Shown here piece after piece: positions 1 through 10,897 of a stretch of 64,000 nucleotides of DNA (the stretch's first letter is position 1; the number at the start of each line of letters is the position of its first letter). This DNA is from Liolophura sinensis (Eukaryota > Mollusca > Polyplacophora > Chitonida > Chitonidae): NCBI RefSeq assembly GCF_032854445.1, contig NC_088304.1, forward strand, positions 5,640,001 through 5,704,000, given 5' to 3'. The notes beneath the pieces were generated by a model. It was not told where the DNA came from and searched no databases. It worked only from the letters and a program-made list of their open reading frames with translations. A program made the position numbers and the translations under genes.

Positions 1-271
1 CATGAGGGTTTTCAAATTAGGCCATGCCAGACAATGTAAAGTGCATATATGGGTATATTCACAGGCAACCGAGTAGAACAAGTATTTATCTACAGTATCA
101 TGTGCTTATCTTCTCACGGAACTTACTCCCATACAAGTTATATGCATATGCTGAGTCATTTCACAGCAGACAAACGGTTGCCTATACCATCATGCAGTGT
201 ATGTTGTTGGCAACATGTATGTGATTTAGACATAATTATTAGGTTTTACCAACATTTTCACGCAGTATTAA

Positions 272-380
272 TTCATTTATTAGTTTGATCGGTGCTTTAT
301 GCCGTACACAGGAATACTTCACTTACACGAGGTTGGCCAGCATTATGATGGGAGGAAACTCTGCACAGCCTGGGGCAGTG
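272..380 (-). repeat. SINE-1 fragment (3' part)
   Basis: Reads on the plus strand as the reverse complement of the SINE-1 tail: an A/T-rich tail, then the GGTGTTTTACGCCGTACTCA-type block and the CAGCATTATGGTGGGAGGAA-type block, both diverged. Truncated before the core. Confidence 0.75.
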
Positions 381-479
381 TATGATTGTTTGTGGGTTAA
401 ATGTCATACTTAACAATTTTTCAGTCATATGACAACAAAGGAATCCTTAGAGTGCATGTAATGTGCGTCCTTGTTGCAG

Positions 480-692
480 GACGGATTTCCACTAATCTTT
501 TATCTAGTGCTGCCTCACTGAGACGATTTACCAAATACAAGTACAATGTAAGCCGACCTGCCTGAGCCATTATACTGATACCAGTCAACCAGTTGTTGCA
601 CCAGCCCCTTAATGTTGAATGCTAAGCGAGGAAGTTACAACTTTCTTGTTTAAAGTTTTAGGTGTGACCCGGCCAGGATTGACCTTGGATCT
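480..692 (-). repeat. SINE-2 copy, diverged
   Basis: The reverse complement follows the copy at 29730-30095 in order: tRNA-like head (660-692), the GAGGAAGTTGTAACTTCCTC-type block, the CAACTGGTTGACTGGTATCA-type block and the CGTCTCAGTGA block. It abuts a SINE-1 fragment at about 700, so the two elements form a composite. Confidence 0.7.
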
Positions 693-700
693 ACCCCCTT

Positions 701-880
701 ACCCCGGGGGAACCCATGACCATCCACAGGTTGCTGGCAGATTGTTCAATGTACAGCTGGAGAGGGAGTCAGCATGAGCTTGACTTGAACTCACAGTGAC
801 TGCAGTAGTGCACTGGTGAGAGGCTCCTGCGTCCCTGCGCTGCGTTGACAAGATAACCACCTTGGCATCTTTACAACCTT
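701..880 (-). repeat. SINE-1 fragment (core and tRNA-like head)
   Basis: The reverse complement carries the SINE-1 core (GACCATCCACAGGTTGCTGG at 718-737), the CAGCATGAGCTTGACTTGAA block and a degraded tRNA-like head near 830-880. The 3' tail is missing. Confidence 0.7.
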
Positions 881-3535
881 GGCCACAGAGCCCCTCCACC
901 CACACACACCTTCCCAAAGTTACAGACATACAACAATGAACATTACATTCAATGATAAAAGGAGCCCTTGTCACGATATATGTAAACATGCTTAATTCAT
1001 TTATTATTCGTTAAAAGAATAAAAAAGAAAGCTACTGTTCAAATGTTACAAATATGTGTTTATATGTATGCACAAATCTGAAAATAAACATCTGTACATC
1101 TTTATTAAATATCAACTGTATGCTAATTGTGATATCAGTATACATGGTCCCATCATGTAATTCACAAGACATTTTACAACTACCTGGGAATCAAATGAGC
1201 AAAAACCAAATGCAACAACATATAATCTTTACCTTGGGCATTAAGTGTTGATTGTTTTGCTTCTTGAAATTGATTTTCTCTTTATGCATGTATTAAGAAC
1301 ATATTCATATACAAATTTTTACAGCTTTCTGGTGCTTGAAGTCAAAATAAAGTGATAGACAGAACTTATTATTTGATCTTTTTATCTGATTTATTTTCTT
1401 CAATAACATCAAGTACAAAGGTCTCATCCCAAAATTTCTGGATTTATTTATTTCCTTATTAATGTATTTGATTGTTGTTTAAGCTTATAATGCCACACAC
1501 AAGAGTTTTTTTACCTGTGCTATGTACATCAGTTTTATGTTCGGTTTAAGGTCATCACTGAATTTTACACTGTGCAGATGGCAAACATGGCTGTTGTGGA
1601 TGACAGTTCAATAATATATGGCACTTCATACTGTCAACAGATCTAGACCAAAGTTTTCATGCCTTATAGTAGTCAAACATGTATATTAAAAGCACATAAA
1701 AAAGAAAGATAACCTAAAATATCCACAATTTACAGAGCCAAAATGGCCAAGAAAAGTGTATCATATCCAAAATGTGGTACCGGAATTGCATTTTCAATCC
1801 TGACCTGTGAGAAAAACAGTATTGCTAAACGTACATGTAGTAAATGACTAAAGCCTGCATATTTACTTATTTACTTGCTCTATTGAAGGAAATCCTGTTG
1901 TAATAAGTAATTACCAGTACAAGTAGTTATAACCACAACAACAGGGTAATGTAGCATTCCGGTGGTCGAGAACCATGCCATTTGCTGAAGCAGGTCAGAC
2001 AACCAGTTTCTGACGGCCGAATGAGTCACAATCACTTTCACTTTGTCTATTGGAGTGTAGCAGAAACATCCTGGTAAAATTCCTTTTTGCAAAAATGTAC
2101 GTTGTAGCACAACCCTCAAATGCGGTCTAAAAATAGAAGTCTAACTGGAATCTGGATGTCTGAAATACTCCCCTTCCTTTCCCAACATTTCCAAGAACAA
2201 CAGAAATAAAAAGAAAATAAAATGAAAATAAAAATAGGAATCAGTCATTATTATTAAGGATGTAGATGTTTGGATGATAAAAAAGATATACACAATTTTC
2301 AGACAAAATGGTGTGATGAAATCTGTGTACCGGTACATCAAAATCCATGATTACACTGTGCCTGAAACAGTAGTAATTATGAAAATAATTACCCAATTGT
2401 AAATAAAGCAACTTAAGCAAGCAAATTTCAATGATAAGGCAGATGCCTGCTATTAAAGGGTCAGTATTTTAGGAAGAGTTACATGGAGAAAATCTGTATA
2501 GGGTCTACATGGAAAAGTGCTAGTACACAAAGTCCTAAATGAAAGTAATTATAAAAACTACCCCACTGCCATTAAACTTTTTAAGCATGCACAAGGTCAG
2601 ATTATAGGTACATGTAAAACAAATATTAAGTTTCATCAACATCATCGCAGTAGTTTGAGAGCAGTTCCATCAACAAATTGGCATGGGCATAAATTAAAAT
2701 CCTTATTGCACTAAGCACCTGAACAGGAGGAATTATGAATTAATTATTGTTATTAAATGTATGCATGCACATGTATAATGATAGGGAAAACATGTGCTAA
2801 GTTTCATGCAAATAGGTTAAGTACTCTAGGAAGAGTTGCATCAACAAGTCTAAATACATAAAAAAGCATCATTACGCAAAGTCCTAAATGGGGGTCATTA
2901 TTTTCATAATGGTAAGTACTGAAAATCATGTCTGCGGGCAGGCAGAGTAGTTCCAGTGCCCTCCCCCATTCCCCAACCCCCAGCCACTGAGGGCCATCCC
3001 AGCCAGCAGTAAAACATCCAGTGAGTGCAGGCATTTCCTGAGAGGGGAAATATCTGGCTAGTCACATTTATGAGAAATTAGACTTCCAGGAACCCTGTTA
3101 GAACTGCCTAGATGGGAAGGCCTGATGTAACAGCCACAGCTTTGGTGAACTGGATCCTGGAAACATGTCTGTCTTGCTACATATACAGACAAAGGCACAT
3201 AGAGGACTAATCTGTCAAAGCTAGACAGGAAGCATGTAACTACAGTATTACATTACATACCCCTAAAACTGCTCTGTGTGACTCTTGTTTATATTGGAAG
3301 ATTGCCATAGGCCATTGCTGGATGGAAGGAGTTATAATTCAATTTTCAGATTAACCCATGTTAAAATCTGTCTGCCTGCGTGCAGAGAGTGTTGGTGACA
3401 GCTGTTCCGGGAGGTATGTATAGCTAGCTAGATTGCTCATATAGGCAGGAGAGTATAAACGCAGCAAAAGTTGACAGGTGGAAGATTTATCTGCAGCCTA
3501 AAACCTTTAAATGGCTCTTTATGATTATAAATGTA

Positions 3536-3752
3536 CTGTAATTCTTCAACTTTTTCGCATGTTTGTAAGGTGTTTATTCAAGCATATTTTGAAGGCAGTA
3601 ATCAGTGTTGACTGATAAAATTATACTGTTTATGAAGCCCTGAAACTGGTCAGTCCAACCATTGAAGTTTTGTCTCCAAAATCAAATGAAAAATGTGAAT
3701 GAAGTGCGCTGAAAGTTGCTCTTTCATATTCGAAAAGTTTGAGGAATTGGGG
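3536..3752 (+). mobile_element. 217-bp TA-flanked MITE, copy 1
   Basis: Begins CTGTAATTCTTCAAC and ends TTTGAGGAATTGGGG, which are imperfect inverted repeats, with TA on each side (3534-3535 and 3753-3754). The same 217-bp structure recurs at 16996-17212. Related copies are at 15741-15955 (215 bp, inverted) and at 29570-30165 (split by a SINE). There is no coding capacity. The TA flank and short inverted termini fit a Tc1/mariner-type nonautonomous element, which is an inference. Confidence 0.8.
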
Positions 3753-3940
3753 TAGATGTGAAAAAATATATACAACAAAAAAAACAAACTTAGCATTTTC
3801 AGAAATGGGGCAGAATAGAAAACTTTGGACAAGCTTCAAAGAAATATCCTGTTTTAGGGCTGAAGATAAATCATACGTACATGTCTTAAACCACTTATAG
3901 TCACAAACAGCTCACTTCTCTCATAAAATAAGGAACTCTT

Positions 3941-4230
3941 CAGGGGCCTACAGGTTAGAGCATTGGCCTGAAAGTCGCGAGACCCGAGATCAAGCGCATG
4001 TCGGATCATACCAAAGACTTGGCACTCAGCACTGAGAGGTGAGAGCAAGGAAACAGAACTGGTTGGCCGGTGTCAGCATAATGTGTCTGGGTGGTGTGTC
4101 ATATCTAGTGTCTGGCATGATACTTCAGTGGCAGCTGCACCCTGCCACAAGAAGCAAGTAGACACAGTACATGTACACACCCCTACTGACTCCTTGATCG
4201 TCATATGATTGCAGAATTGACAAGTATGAC
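3941..4230 (+). repeat. SINE-2 copy
   Basis: A tRNA-like head (GGGCCTACAGGTTAGAGCAT, then a B-box-like GAGATCAAGC) is followed by the ACCAAAGACTT, ACTGGTTGGCCGGTGTCAGC and GACTCCTTGATCGTCATATG blocks shared with 29730-30095. The termination near AATTGACAAGTATGAC corresponds to the GTTGAGTACGAC end of that copy. Confidence 0.7.
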
Positions 4231-4376
4231 ATACATTAATGTACATACATCATGTATGTACATACGTAAATACATATACATACATACACATACATACATA
4301 TAACATACATACATATACATACATACATACATACATACATACATACATACATACATACATCATGTATGTACATACG
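4206..4376. repeat. CATA/TACA microsatellite
   Basis: Long runs of CATA units, with a short CATGTATGTACATACG block occurring twice (4252 and 4360). CATA units resume briefly at 4552-4575 after the neighbouring SINE. The minus-strand open frame here (tandem MYVC residues) is an artefact of the repeat. Confidence 0.9.
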
Positions 4377-4410
4377 CAAATATAAAATAAAATGTACATA
4401 CATGTACGTA

Positions 4411-4552
4411 CAGCCGTGGGGGGGTCTGCCAACAACCTGAGAATGGGTCTTGGGTTTTACCCCGCTTTCTTCCCACCATAATGCAGGTCGTTGTCATATG
4501 AGTGAAATATTCTTGAGTACAGCGTAAGACACCAATCAAATAAATAAATAAA
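4411..4552 (+). repeat. SINE-1, 5'-truncated
   Basis: Contains the core, the CCCACCATAATGC block, the GTGAAATATTCTTGAGTACA block and an AAATAAATAAATA tail. It has landed in, or helped seed, the CATA microsatellite, which continues on both sides. Confidence 0.85.
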
Positions 4553-4907
4553 CATACATACATACAGACGTACATACACAATGTAAGTATATATATCTGC
4601 ATGTACAGCATGTCTGGGTCCATGTGTGCACCTGTGTTCATATACACAACAGGGGATCTACATGTATGTCAGCAGCCAATCAGCAGATTGGTATGGAATG
4701 GATGTGCAAATGTGCCACAGAGGATGTAATGTAAACATGTCACAAGGGATGAACAAAGATGTGCAAGCCACCCCAACTCTTAAACATATAAACAAAACTT
4801 TTACCTTTTCAACTTAACACTTTTTTTCAGATTTGGACTGGTTAGCTGTATTCAAATCATAGGACACAAACAGCTTAGTTGATGTATAAATCCTGTAGGC
4901 CCTGAAA

Positions 4908-7191
4908 ATGGCTGAAGAGCTCTCAGACAATTTTGAAAATCTGACATTTGTTCTGCAGAATTACCTGCCCTTGCCTGCGGACTGGGAGAAATTGTCCAGT
5001 TCGTGCAATGCAGATTGCCTCAACAGAAACAGTGGAACATCAAAATCCTTTATACTATGACAAAGTTATGTGTGGAAGCACAGCAGAATGGTTGGCACTT
5101 CCATATCAAGCTTATGATGAGTCCACGTATTGTTATCCAGCCAACCATACATTGCACTCCAGACCTGGACATAGTATCTGTCAATAAGGCCTCCTTGTAA
5201 TAGCAAATTGCTTTTAAGAGTGCTACAAAGATGACTACCAAGCCGTCTTTCGGATGGTACAGCTTTCCAGCACCCATGCTGGCTATGTTATCCTGGAACT
5301 GGTTTTTCGAAAGCCACAACCCAGTGGTCCCTGTCAGTTTGCGGGAAAAGGAAATTGTGACAAAATGAGAACTTTTTTCTCTTTGGATTGGAGGATGGAA
5401 GCAAAATACAGTGTTTAAGGAGCCACGTTCGGTTGCCAAAAAATGAAGAGGGTCTTCAAAAAGGGCCTGCATTCACTACCTCGATTCCTTCAGAGACATA
5501 TGGCAACTTTGATACAGACAATGTGGATGCTATAGCTTGTCCAGAATGGCCTCCAATGGCAACTCATTGGCAGTCAAGAGATCGCCCTGGGAACTGGCCA
5601 TCGCCTGCTCTAGTGGACCAAAATCTTGAAGACTGGTTGTTTGGTTGTTCCAGTCAACCATAGCAAAAGCCTTCATCCTGACTACGAGTGGAGGTTGTCC
5701 TTTAGTCAAGCCGAAGTCAGCCTGGCAAGGTCACTGTCTGATGTTCAAAGGAAGTGTTATTTGATTGTGAAAACATTCTTCAAGACCAGCTTGTGTGAAC
5801 CAGCTGTGCTATCCAGTTATCATCTGAAGACCCTAATGTTCTGGCAATGTGAACAGATACCAGAAAACACCTGGAATAAATCCACATGGCTGACTGTGTA
5901 ATTGGTCTGATAGATTCTCTCCTTAAGTCTCTCTCTGTCAAAAAAATATCTCATTACTTCATCCCTGAGCACAATTTGATAGACCACATTGATCCAAATG
6001 ACATTGAGACCATCAAGGTCAAAGTTGACGACTTGAGGGCAAATCTCTGCCAGCATCTTCTCCAGAGCTTCATTGCTTTGATGCCATGCTGTGTTCAGGG
6101 GAAAACTGTAATTTGTGTCAAAGAAATCTTTGCTGAAGTTTTCAGACACTGCAGAACAGGAAATATCTTGTCTTCAACTGATCGAATGTGTTTTCTGCAG
6201 GCTTTGCCAGTATTACTTCATCTTGGGCAGATATCGACTATCTGCAGACTTGTATGCAGAGTGCTTTAAAATTAGACACAGAAGAGATGAAAATCAGCAA
6301 CAGCCTATTAAAGACCAGCAAGGAAGAGTGAAAATCCGCCCCTTGAATTTCTGCTAGACATGGGATTAAGAATAGCCCCTGACCCAATATCAGCGTTCAA
6401 CTATGTGACAGGGTCAAAGTTTTCCCATGACTATGCCGAGGATGACCTTGCAGAGGTTAGAAATCAAACAGTACGGCTTCATTATGCCCTACTGCCATGG
6501 TATGTTCAAGATGAGCAATTCATAAAAGTGATCAAAGAAGATTTTAAAACAAAAATGACCATGTTAATGGCTCAGAATGAAGGCAATCCTGAATCTGCAG
6601 CTATTTCCGCTTACACAATGTGGCAGCTTGGTGACGTAGAACAAGCCCTTGAGGAAGTCAAGAAAGGATTGTCAATTTTGACGGCATCTTTAAAACTTCA
6701 GCTTCACTTACCTATTGGTGATGTAAGATTGGTTGAAAATGAAAGTGAACGTAAAAGTCTCATCAGTCAATCAAAAAAACTTTCTCTTGAGTGTGATGGT
6801 GCTTATGACAAAAAAGACCCATCATTGGCTGAAACTAAAGCAGGTTTAAATCTCACTCTCCACACGGAAGGCCCACAAATTGAAATCTATGATCCTCAAA
6901 ACTTCAGCTATTCTCCAAACACTGTGCTCTTTTATGATGTTCACATAAACAGCTTGGATAAAACTCTTCAAGAAGCTATCCAAAGGCGAGCAGATAGAAA
7001 TCCTGTATCTATGCCAACAGAGTTACTGATGTTGTACACCAAGTACAAATGCTCTACAGGACATTGCTGGCACTGAAATGGTTGACCTCACCAGGCGTGA
7101 AATGCTTGAAACAATGGAAAGGAAATATCCTTATCTGAATATAAATGATGTGAACATGATTAAATCTATTTGTTCCCTGGATAACAAATAA
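4908..7191 (+). pseudogene. Mab-21-domain (cGAS-like) paralogue, frame-broken
   Basis: This collinear copy of the intact gene at 10898-13195 starts at an equivalent ATG (4908) and ends at an equivalent TAA (7189-7191). The reading frame must change at least six times. Frame-consistent blocks are about 4908-4990, 4990-5130, 5130-5200 (then a stop), 5247-5388, 5388-5615, 5615-5882, 5886-6205, 6360-7053 and 7054-7191. Recognisable family pieces are GSTAEWLALP, CTPDLDIV, DNVDAIACPEWP, EWRLSFSQAE, the YHLKTLMFWQCE block and the YFIPEHNLI block. The CxxCxHxxC cluster of the intact copy is eroded to CQFAGKGNC. An acceptor-like CAG at about 4828 is shared with the other copy. Neighbouring genes read through cleanly, so gene decay is likelier than base error. 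A polypeptide from 6360 (238 residues) is still open. Confidence 0.85.
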
Positions 7192-7443
7192 CAGTTTTCC
7201 ACAAGTTGTCATGTAAGAAACTTTACAAAATGTTCAAACTTTGTTCTACATCTCTTAGATCTACTGATCATTATCCAGTAGCATTGCAAGGAAAGTTGTT
7301 AATAAGGAGCTTCTAAAGGCATTTTCTTTGAAAGAGAAATACTGAATGGGACAATGTATGTCACTTTATACGCTTCCTCATGATGCTCACTCCATAAATG
7401 CTTTTTATTCTTATTGGTCATTTGATTGTCGAAGCTGTTACAG

Positions 7444-7571
7444 TACATTTATAATAAACATTGTTCAGTTTACCTACATTTATAATAAACATTGTTCAGT
7501 TTACCTACATTTATAATAAACATTGTTCAGTTTACCTACATTTATAATAAACACTGTTCAGTTTACCTACA
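7444..7571. repeat. 31-bp tandem repeat carrying AATAAA
   Basis: About four near-identical units of ACATTTATAATAAACATTGT plus TCAGTTTACCT. Each carries a canonical AATAAA. The array lies about 250 bp downstream of the pseudogene stop and has no counterpart behind the intact copy. Confidence 0.95.
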
Positions 7572-8562
7572 TGTGCTGTTTGAGCGAACACTTTGCAGCT
7601 GAACAATGCATATTTTCTGCTGTACATGTATTTGTTTTGTGCAGAAAGTGAGTAGCTGTTTACATACCCCATTAATGGAAGAAATTCAGTCAATAATATT
7701 TCACTGAGGTGCACTATTGCCTTTTCTCGGCCAGACAGACAACGTGACTCTCAAATTCCTGTTCACAGCAAAGCTCCAATATTGCAAATCTGAAGTGATT
7801 ATGCTGAAAAGCAGATAGTGCAGATAGCTCAAAAATTTGTACCAAATGACTGACTTAATGTGCATGACTTAATCACAATCTGGATGGATACTGTATCTAT
7901 TTTTTGTTCCTTTTAAACATGTTTTAGCATGGCTCAAGTTTAGGTTCTGTTTAAGTACACTCAAAAAAATTTACTATATAATTATGCCAAAACCCCTTCA
8001 GTATCGCCTTCAAAACAATCTGATAAATGCCTTATGTTTTCTTTGAGTTTCGAACAGTATATTATTGATTTTAATTCCTAATTTAGAGCTGTAAAATGAA
8101 AGAGGACGATCTAAAGTGATTGATTGAGAATCTCTGTACAGTACAGGTATGTATGCCTGGACTTTTATGTTTACTTGTTCTTAAAGGGTTACAGAATATA
8201 TGCTGATGGCTAACAGTAAAGATAAAAAAAAAACCCTTGGGTGAACCCTCCAGCTTTGGTCATGCCTGAATAAATCTGCCATACCTAGATGTGTCCAGCT
8301 CAAGCTGGACACAGCCTGGACTTGTGTATCTCTCACACCAGCCAATCAGAAACGATTCTGTATCCCTTTAACAAGTCACATGACAATGAGGAACCATTAG
8401 GTGTGAGTACATGCCGTCACTGAAGTATATGTATCATGTGGAGACATCAGTCACATTATAAAGACACTGGGCAATCAGTGCTGTCACCTCGCTTTAACCT
8501 CTCATTACTGAATGCCAAGGCAGTAATCAATTTTAAAGTCCTTCGTATGACTTGACCCGGGT
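7572..8562. other. Noncoding stretch
   Basis: No exon is visible. The only structure noted is a 9-bp-arm hairpin, TGTCCAGCT-CA-AGCTGGACA, at 8292-8311. Confidence 0.5.
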
Positions 8563-8743
8563 TTGATTTATTTATTTATTTATTTGATTGGTGTTTTACC
8601 CCGTACTCAAGAATATTTCACTTATACGACGGCAGTCAGCATTATGGTGGGTGGAAACCAGGCAGCCCCGGGGGGAAACCCACCGCCATCCGCAGGTTGT
8701 GGGAAAACCTTCCCACAGCGACCGCATTGGTGGACCCAGGTTT
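8563..8743 (-). repeat. SINE-1, reverse orientation
   Basis: Tail (ATTT repeats at 8567-8587), the GATTGGTGTTTTACCCCGTA block, the ATTATGGTGGG block and the core CCGCCATCCGCAGGTTG, followed by a truncated head. Confidence 0.85.
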
Positions 8744-8846
8744 GATTCCAGGTCTCATTTCGCCACTGAGACGGTCTCCTCTGTACACCATATAATATAA
8801 CAATGTTATAAAAATGCACTTTTTGAGTATAAGTATGCAGCCCTTA

Positions 8847-9496
8847 AGCTGAGATTCCATATACGCAGTATGCGGTTTGCGGTATACGGCACGCGGTACA
8901 CGGATACGGTATGCGGTATGCGCTTTCTCTGATTCATTTATGCGGTAACCTATGCGTTTTCTTTCATTCATGGTGCGTTTTTATCAGAGCAAACATGTCG
9001 CATTCCTCCATTTCACGACGTGTGGCTTTAGAGCAAGATTCAGACCTTGCCATAATAGCAATGTCATATAAGTTTGTTGCAAGTAAAGAAGCGTAAAAAG
9101 AGAAAACACCGATGGTGGGTCCACAGTATTTTGCGGCAAAGAGCTCAGCAGGGAGCTTTCCATAACTTGGTCTCGGAATTGCAGCTGGATGGAGAAAAAT
9201 TCCAACAGTACTTTCGTCTAACCAGAGAACAATTTAAACAAGTTCCGACCACCTGTCGGGGAAACACCCCACCAGTGACGTCATTTCTTGGGGTACCCTG
9301 TCCCGGTTTTGAAAACGCATACCGCACCGATCGCTACATGGTGCGATTGATTTTGCCGTATACGTTTCCGCATGAAAAAATGGATCCGCGACCGTACCTA
9401 TGGAATCATTGCAACTTATTTTAACTATTTTGATTTTTTGCCGCGTACCGCATACCGCGTACCGTATACCGCTACCACATGTAAGGAATCTCAGCT
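8847..9496 (+). mobile_element. PIF/Harbinger element, internally deleted
   Basis: Perfect 12-bp outer termini AGCTGAGATTCC / GGAATCTCAGCT are flanked by a TTA duplication (8844-8846 and 9497-9499), the hallmark of PIF/Harbinger insertion. Inside both ends are clusters of CGGTATGCGG / CGCGTACCG-type subterminal motifs (8861-8950 and 9437-9475) facing each other. The interior carries a broken N-terminal transposase piece. The DDE catalytic region and the Myb-like partner gene are absent, so the copy cannot move on its own. Total length is 650 bp. Confidence 0.88.
8995..9258 (+). pseudogene. N-terminal fragment of Harbinger-type transposase
   Basis: An ATG at 8995 opens a frame reading MSHSSISRRVALEQDSDL and onward to a stop at 9096. 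A frameshift near 9085 is needed to enter the basic stretch KKRKKRKHRWWVHSILRQR and then the QYFRLTREQF block. The order basic patch, WVHxxLRQR, YFR(L/M)xxExF is characteristic of the start of HARBI1/PIF transposases. Family similarity ends at about 9240, just after the EQF block, where the sequence runs into a noncoding stretch leading to the subterminal repeats at 9437-9475. The DDE domain is lost. Confidence 0.75.
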
Positions 9497-9983
9497 TTAG
9501 ACTTGTATGTCTGTTATTATGTAAATTTACAGTAATTTATCTAAAATTAGGTCCTTGACCAAAAAGTTAAATATTAAACTTCTTAACGCTTCCTAACAGC
9601 TTACTGATCTTTAAAATACAAAGCTATTGAGGTTTGTTTGGAAGATGAGCCGGCATCTTACTGGAAAAATGTGAGACAGCATCAAATGCAAAATCTAAGA
9701 CAGTTACATGTGTATTTGTCTTTAATATAAAATTTCTGGGGGGGGGGAATTTTTAGGTAATTTACTGCAGGAAAAGAAACCAGCAAATGGGGTGGGGCCA
9801 AGTACGTCCCCACACAGAGCACCTTCAATGGCTATCCTAAATAGCTGTTCTGCACGAGTGAAACATTACCTGTTCTCACAAATACGACAATTTGACAATC
9901 TACCCTAAGCCTAATACTGAGTACTACTCCGTGAACCATTCTAACATAAACCAGTATTGAGCAGGTGACCTGCGCAGTGCATC

Positions 9984-10036
9984 ATGGGAAACGCGATCTC
10001 TGCTAAGGATTCAGTTTCAGAGGGACAGGCAGACCG
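9984..10036 (+). other. Candidate first exon or uORF upstream of the Mab-21 gene
   Basis: An ATG at 9984 reads MGNAISAKDSVSEGQAD and runs into a consensus donor (GTGAGT at 10037). The start fits the N-myristoylation pattern (Gly2, Ser6). Splicing to the acceptor at 10808 puts it out of frame with the Mab-21 protein: the joined frame stops at about 10860, before the presumed ATG at 10898. It may therefore be a 5' leader exon with an upstream ORF, may join through an exon I do not see, or may be chance. Confidence 0.3.
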
Positions 10037-10897
10037 GTGAGTTATGACGTAACATATTTTAACCTCCAGATCGATAGGTTGTTAGTTTGTATGGACACAT
10101 CTACACAGTTCCATACAGCCACACGTATTACAGGTTAGATTCAGTGCTGATATATTTGTAAGTTATAAAGTGTTTTCAAAGAAAAGCCAGCCCTAAGACA
10201 CCAGAAATGGCGCTTCAACTGGCCTTAGCTATCTATATATCTGAATCCCTACCTAGATACTCTATCGCACTAGTTAGCCTAGTGGCACCATCTGTAAGAT
10301 CAGTCATCTGTTACAGGCACGTCACTGTATTTAAACAGACTCAGTCATCTGTTGAAGGCACCTCATCGATGAAGCAAGTGATAAGTTCTATTAAACCACT
10401 ACCTTCTTTACAATTATAGATCAATTTTAATGTGCCTGATATCCCCAGAATTCTGCACACTTTCCCTCACCCATGCATATAACTAACCGGTCCTATGTGT
10501 CACTGTTAAGTATGACATAAAAACGCAATTAAATTCATAAATTGAAAAGTAGTACATAAATGGTTAGACGGTGAATTGGTGAAATTTTGCCTCTTGTCAA
10601 TTTACCTCAGTTTTTGCTTTATTCTGGTGGTAAATTCAATACAAGAACCATAGCTTTGGTAGAATCAGGTAAAAAGAAAAAAAAATGCTGCAATGTTAAT
10701 AGTACTTCATCAGACATCAAAGGTTATGAAGTGAAGCCAAAAAAAGTCAACTCTGGAATATTTACTTAATGTCTTATTTTCTTCTCCATTTCTCTTTAAA
10801 CTTTTTAGATTTGGGTCAGTCACAATACACACGTTTGGAAATTCCTGCCCAGTGGCCTAAAATACTGGCATCTGTGGAGGAGCGATCCAGAATCAGG

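Larger units (their letters stand above)
1..4827. other. Repeat-rich noncoding flank
   Basis: I see no convincing exon in this stretch. Open frames are short, lack family motifs and overlap repeats. It holds SINE fragments (272-380, 480-692, 701-880, 3941-4230, 4411-4552), one MITE (3536-3752) and a CATA microsatellite (4206-4376). The end of the stretch, 4800-4827, is a pyrimidine tract ending in CAG, just before the first block of the Mab-21 pseudogene, so the last part may be an old intron of that gene. Confidence 0.6.

Noticed and set aside
5820-6149. 109-codon minus-strand ORF
   Set aside because: Antisense shadow of the Mab-21 pseudogene; the sense strand carries the family motifs.
10769-10897. 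Met at 10769 as start of the Mab-21 protein
   Set aside because: An acceptor at 10801-10808 lies after it, the paralogue has no matching residues there, and its first ATG aligns with 10898.
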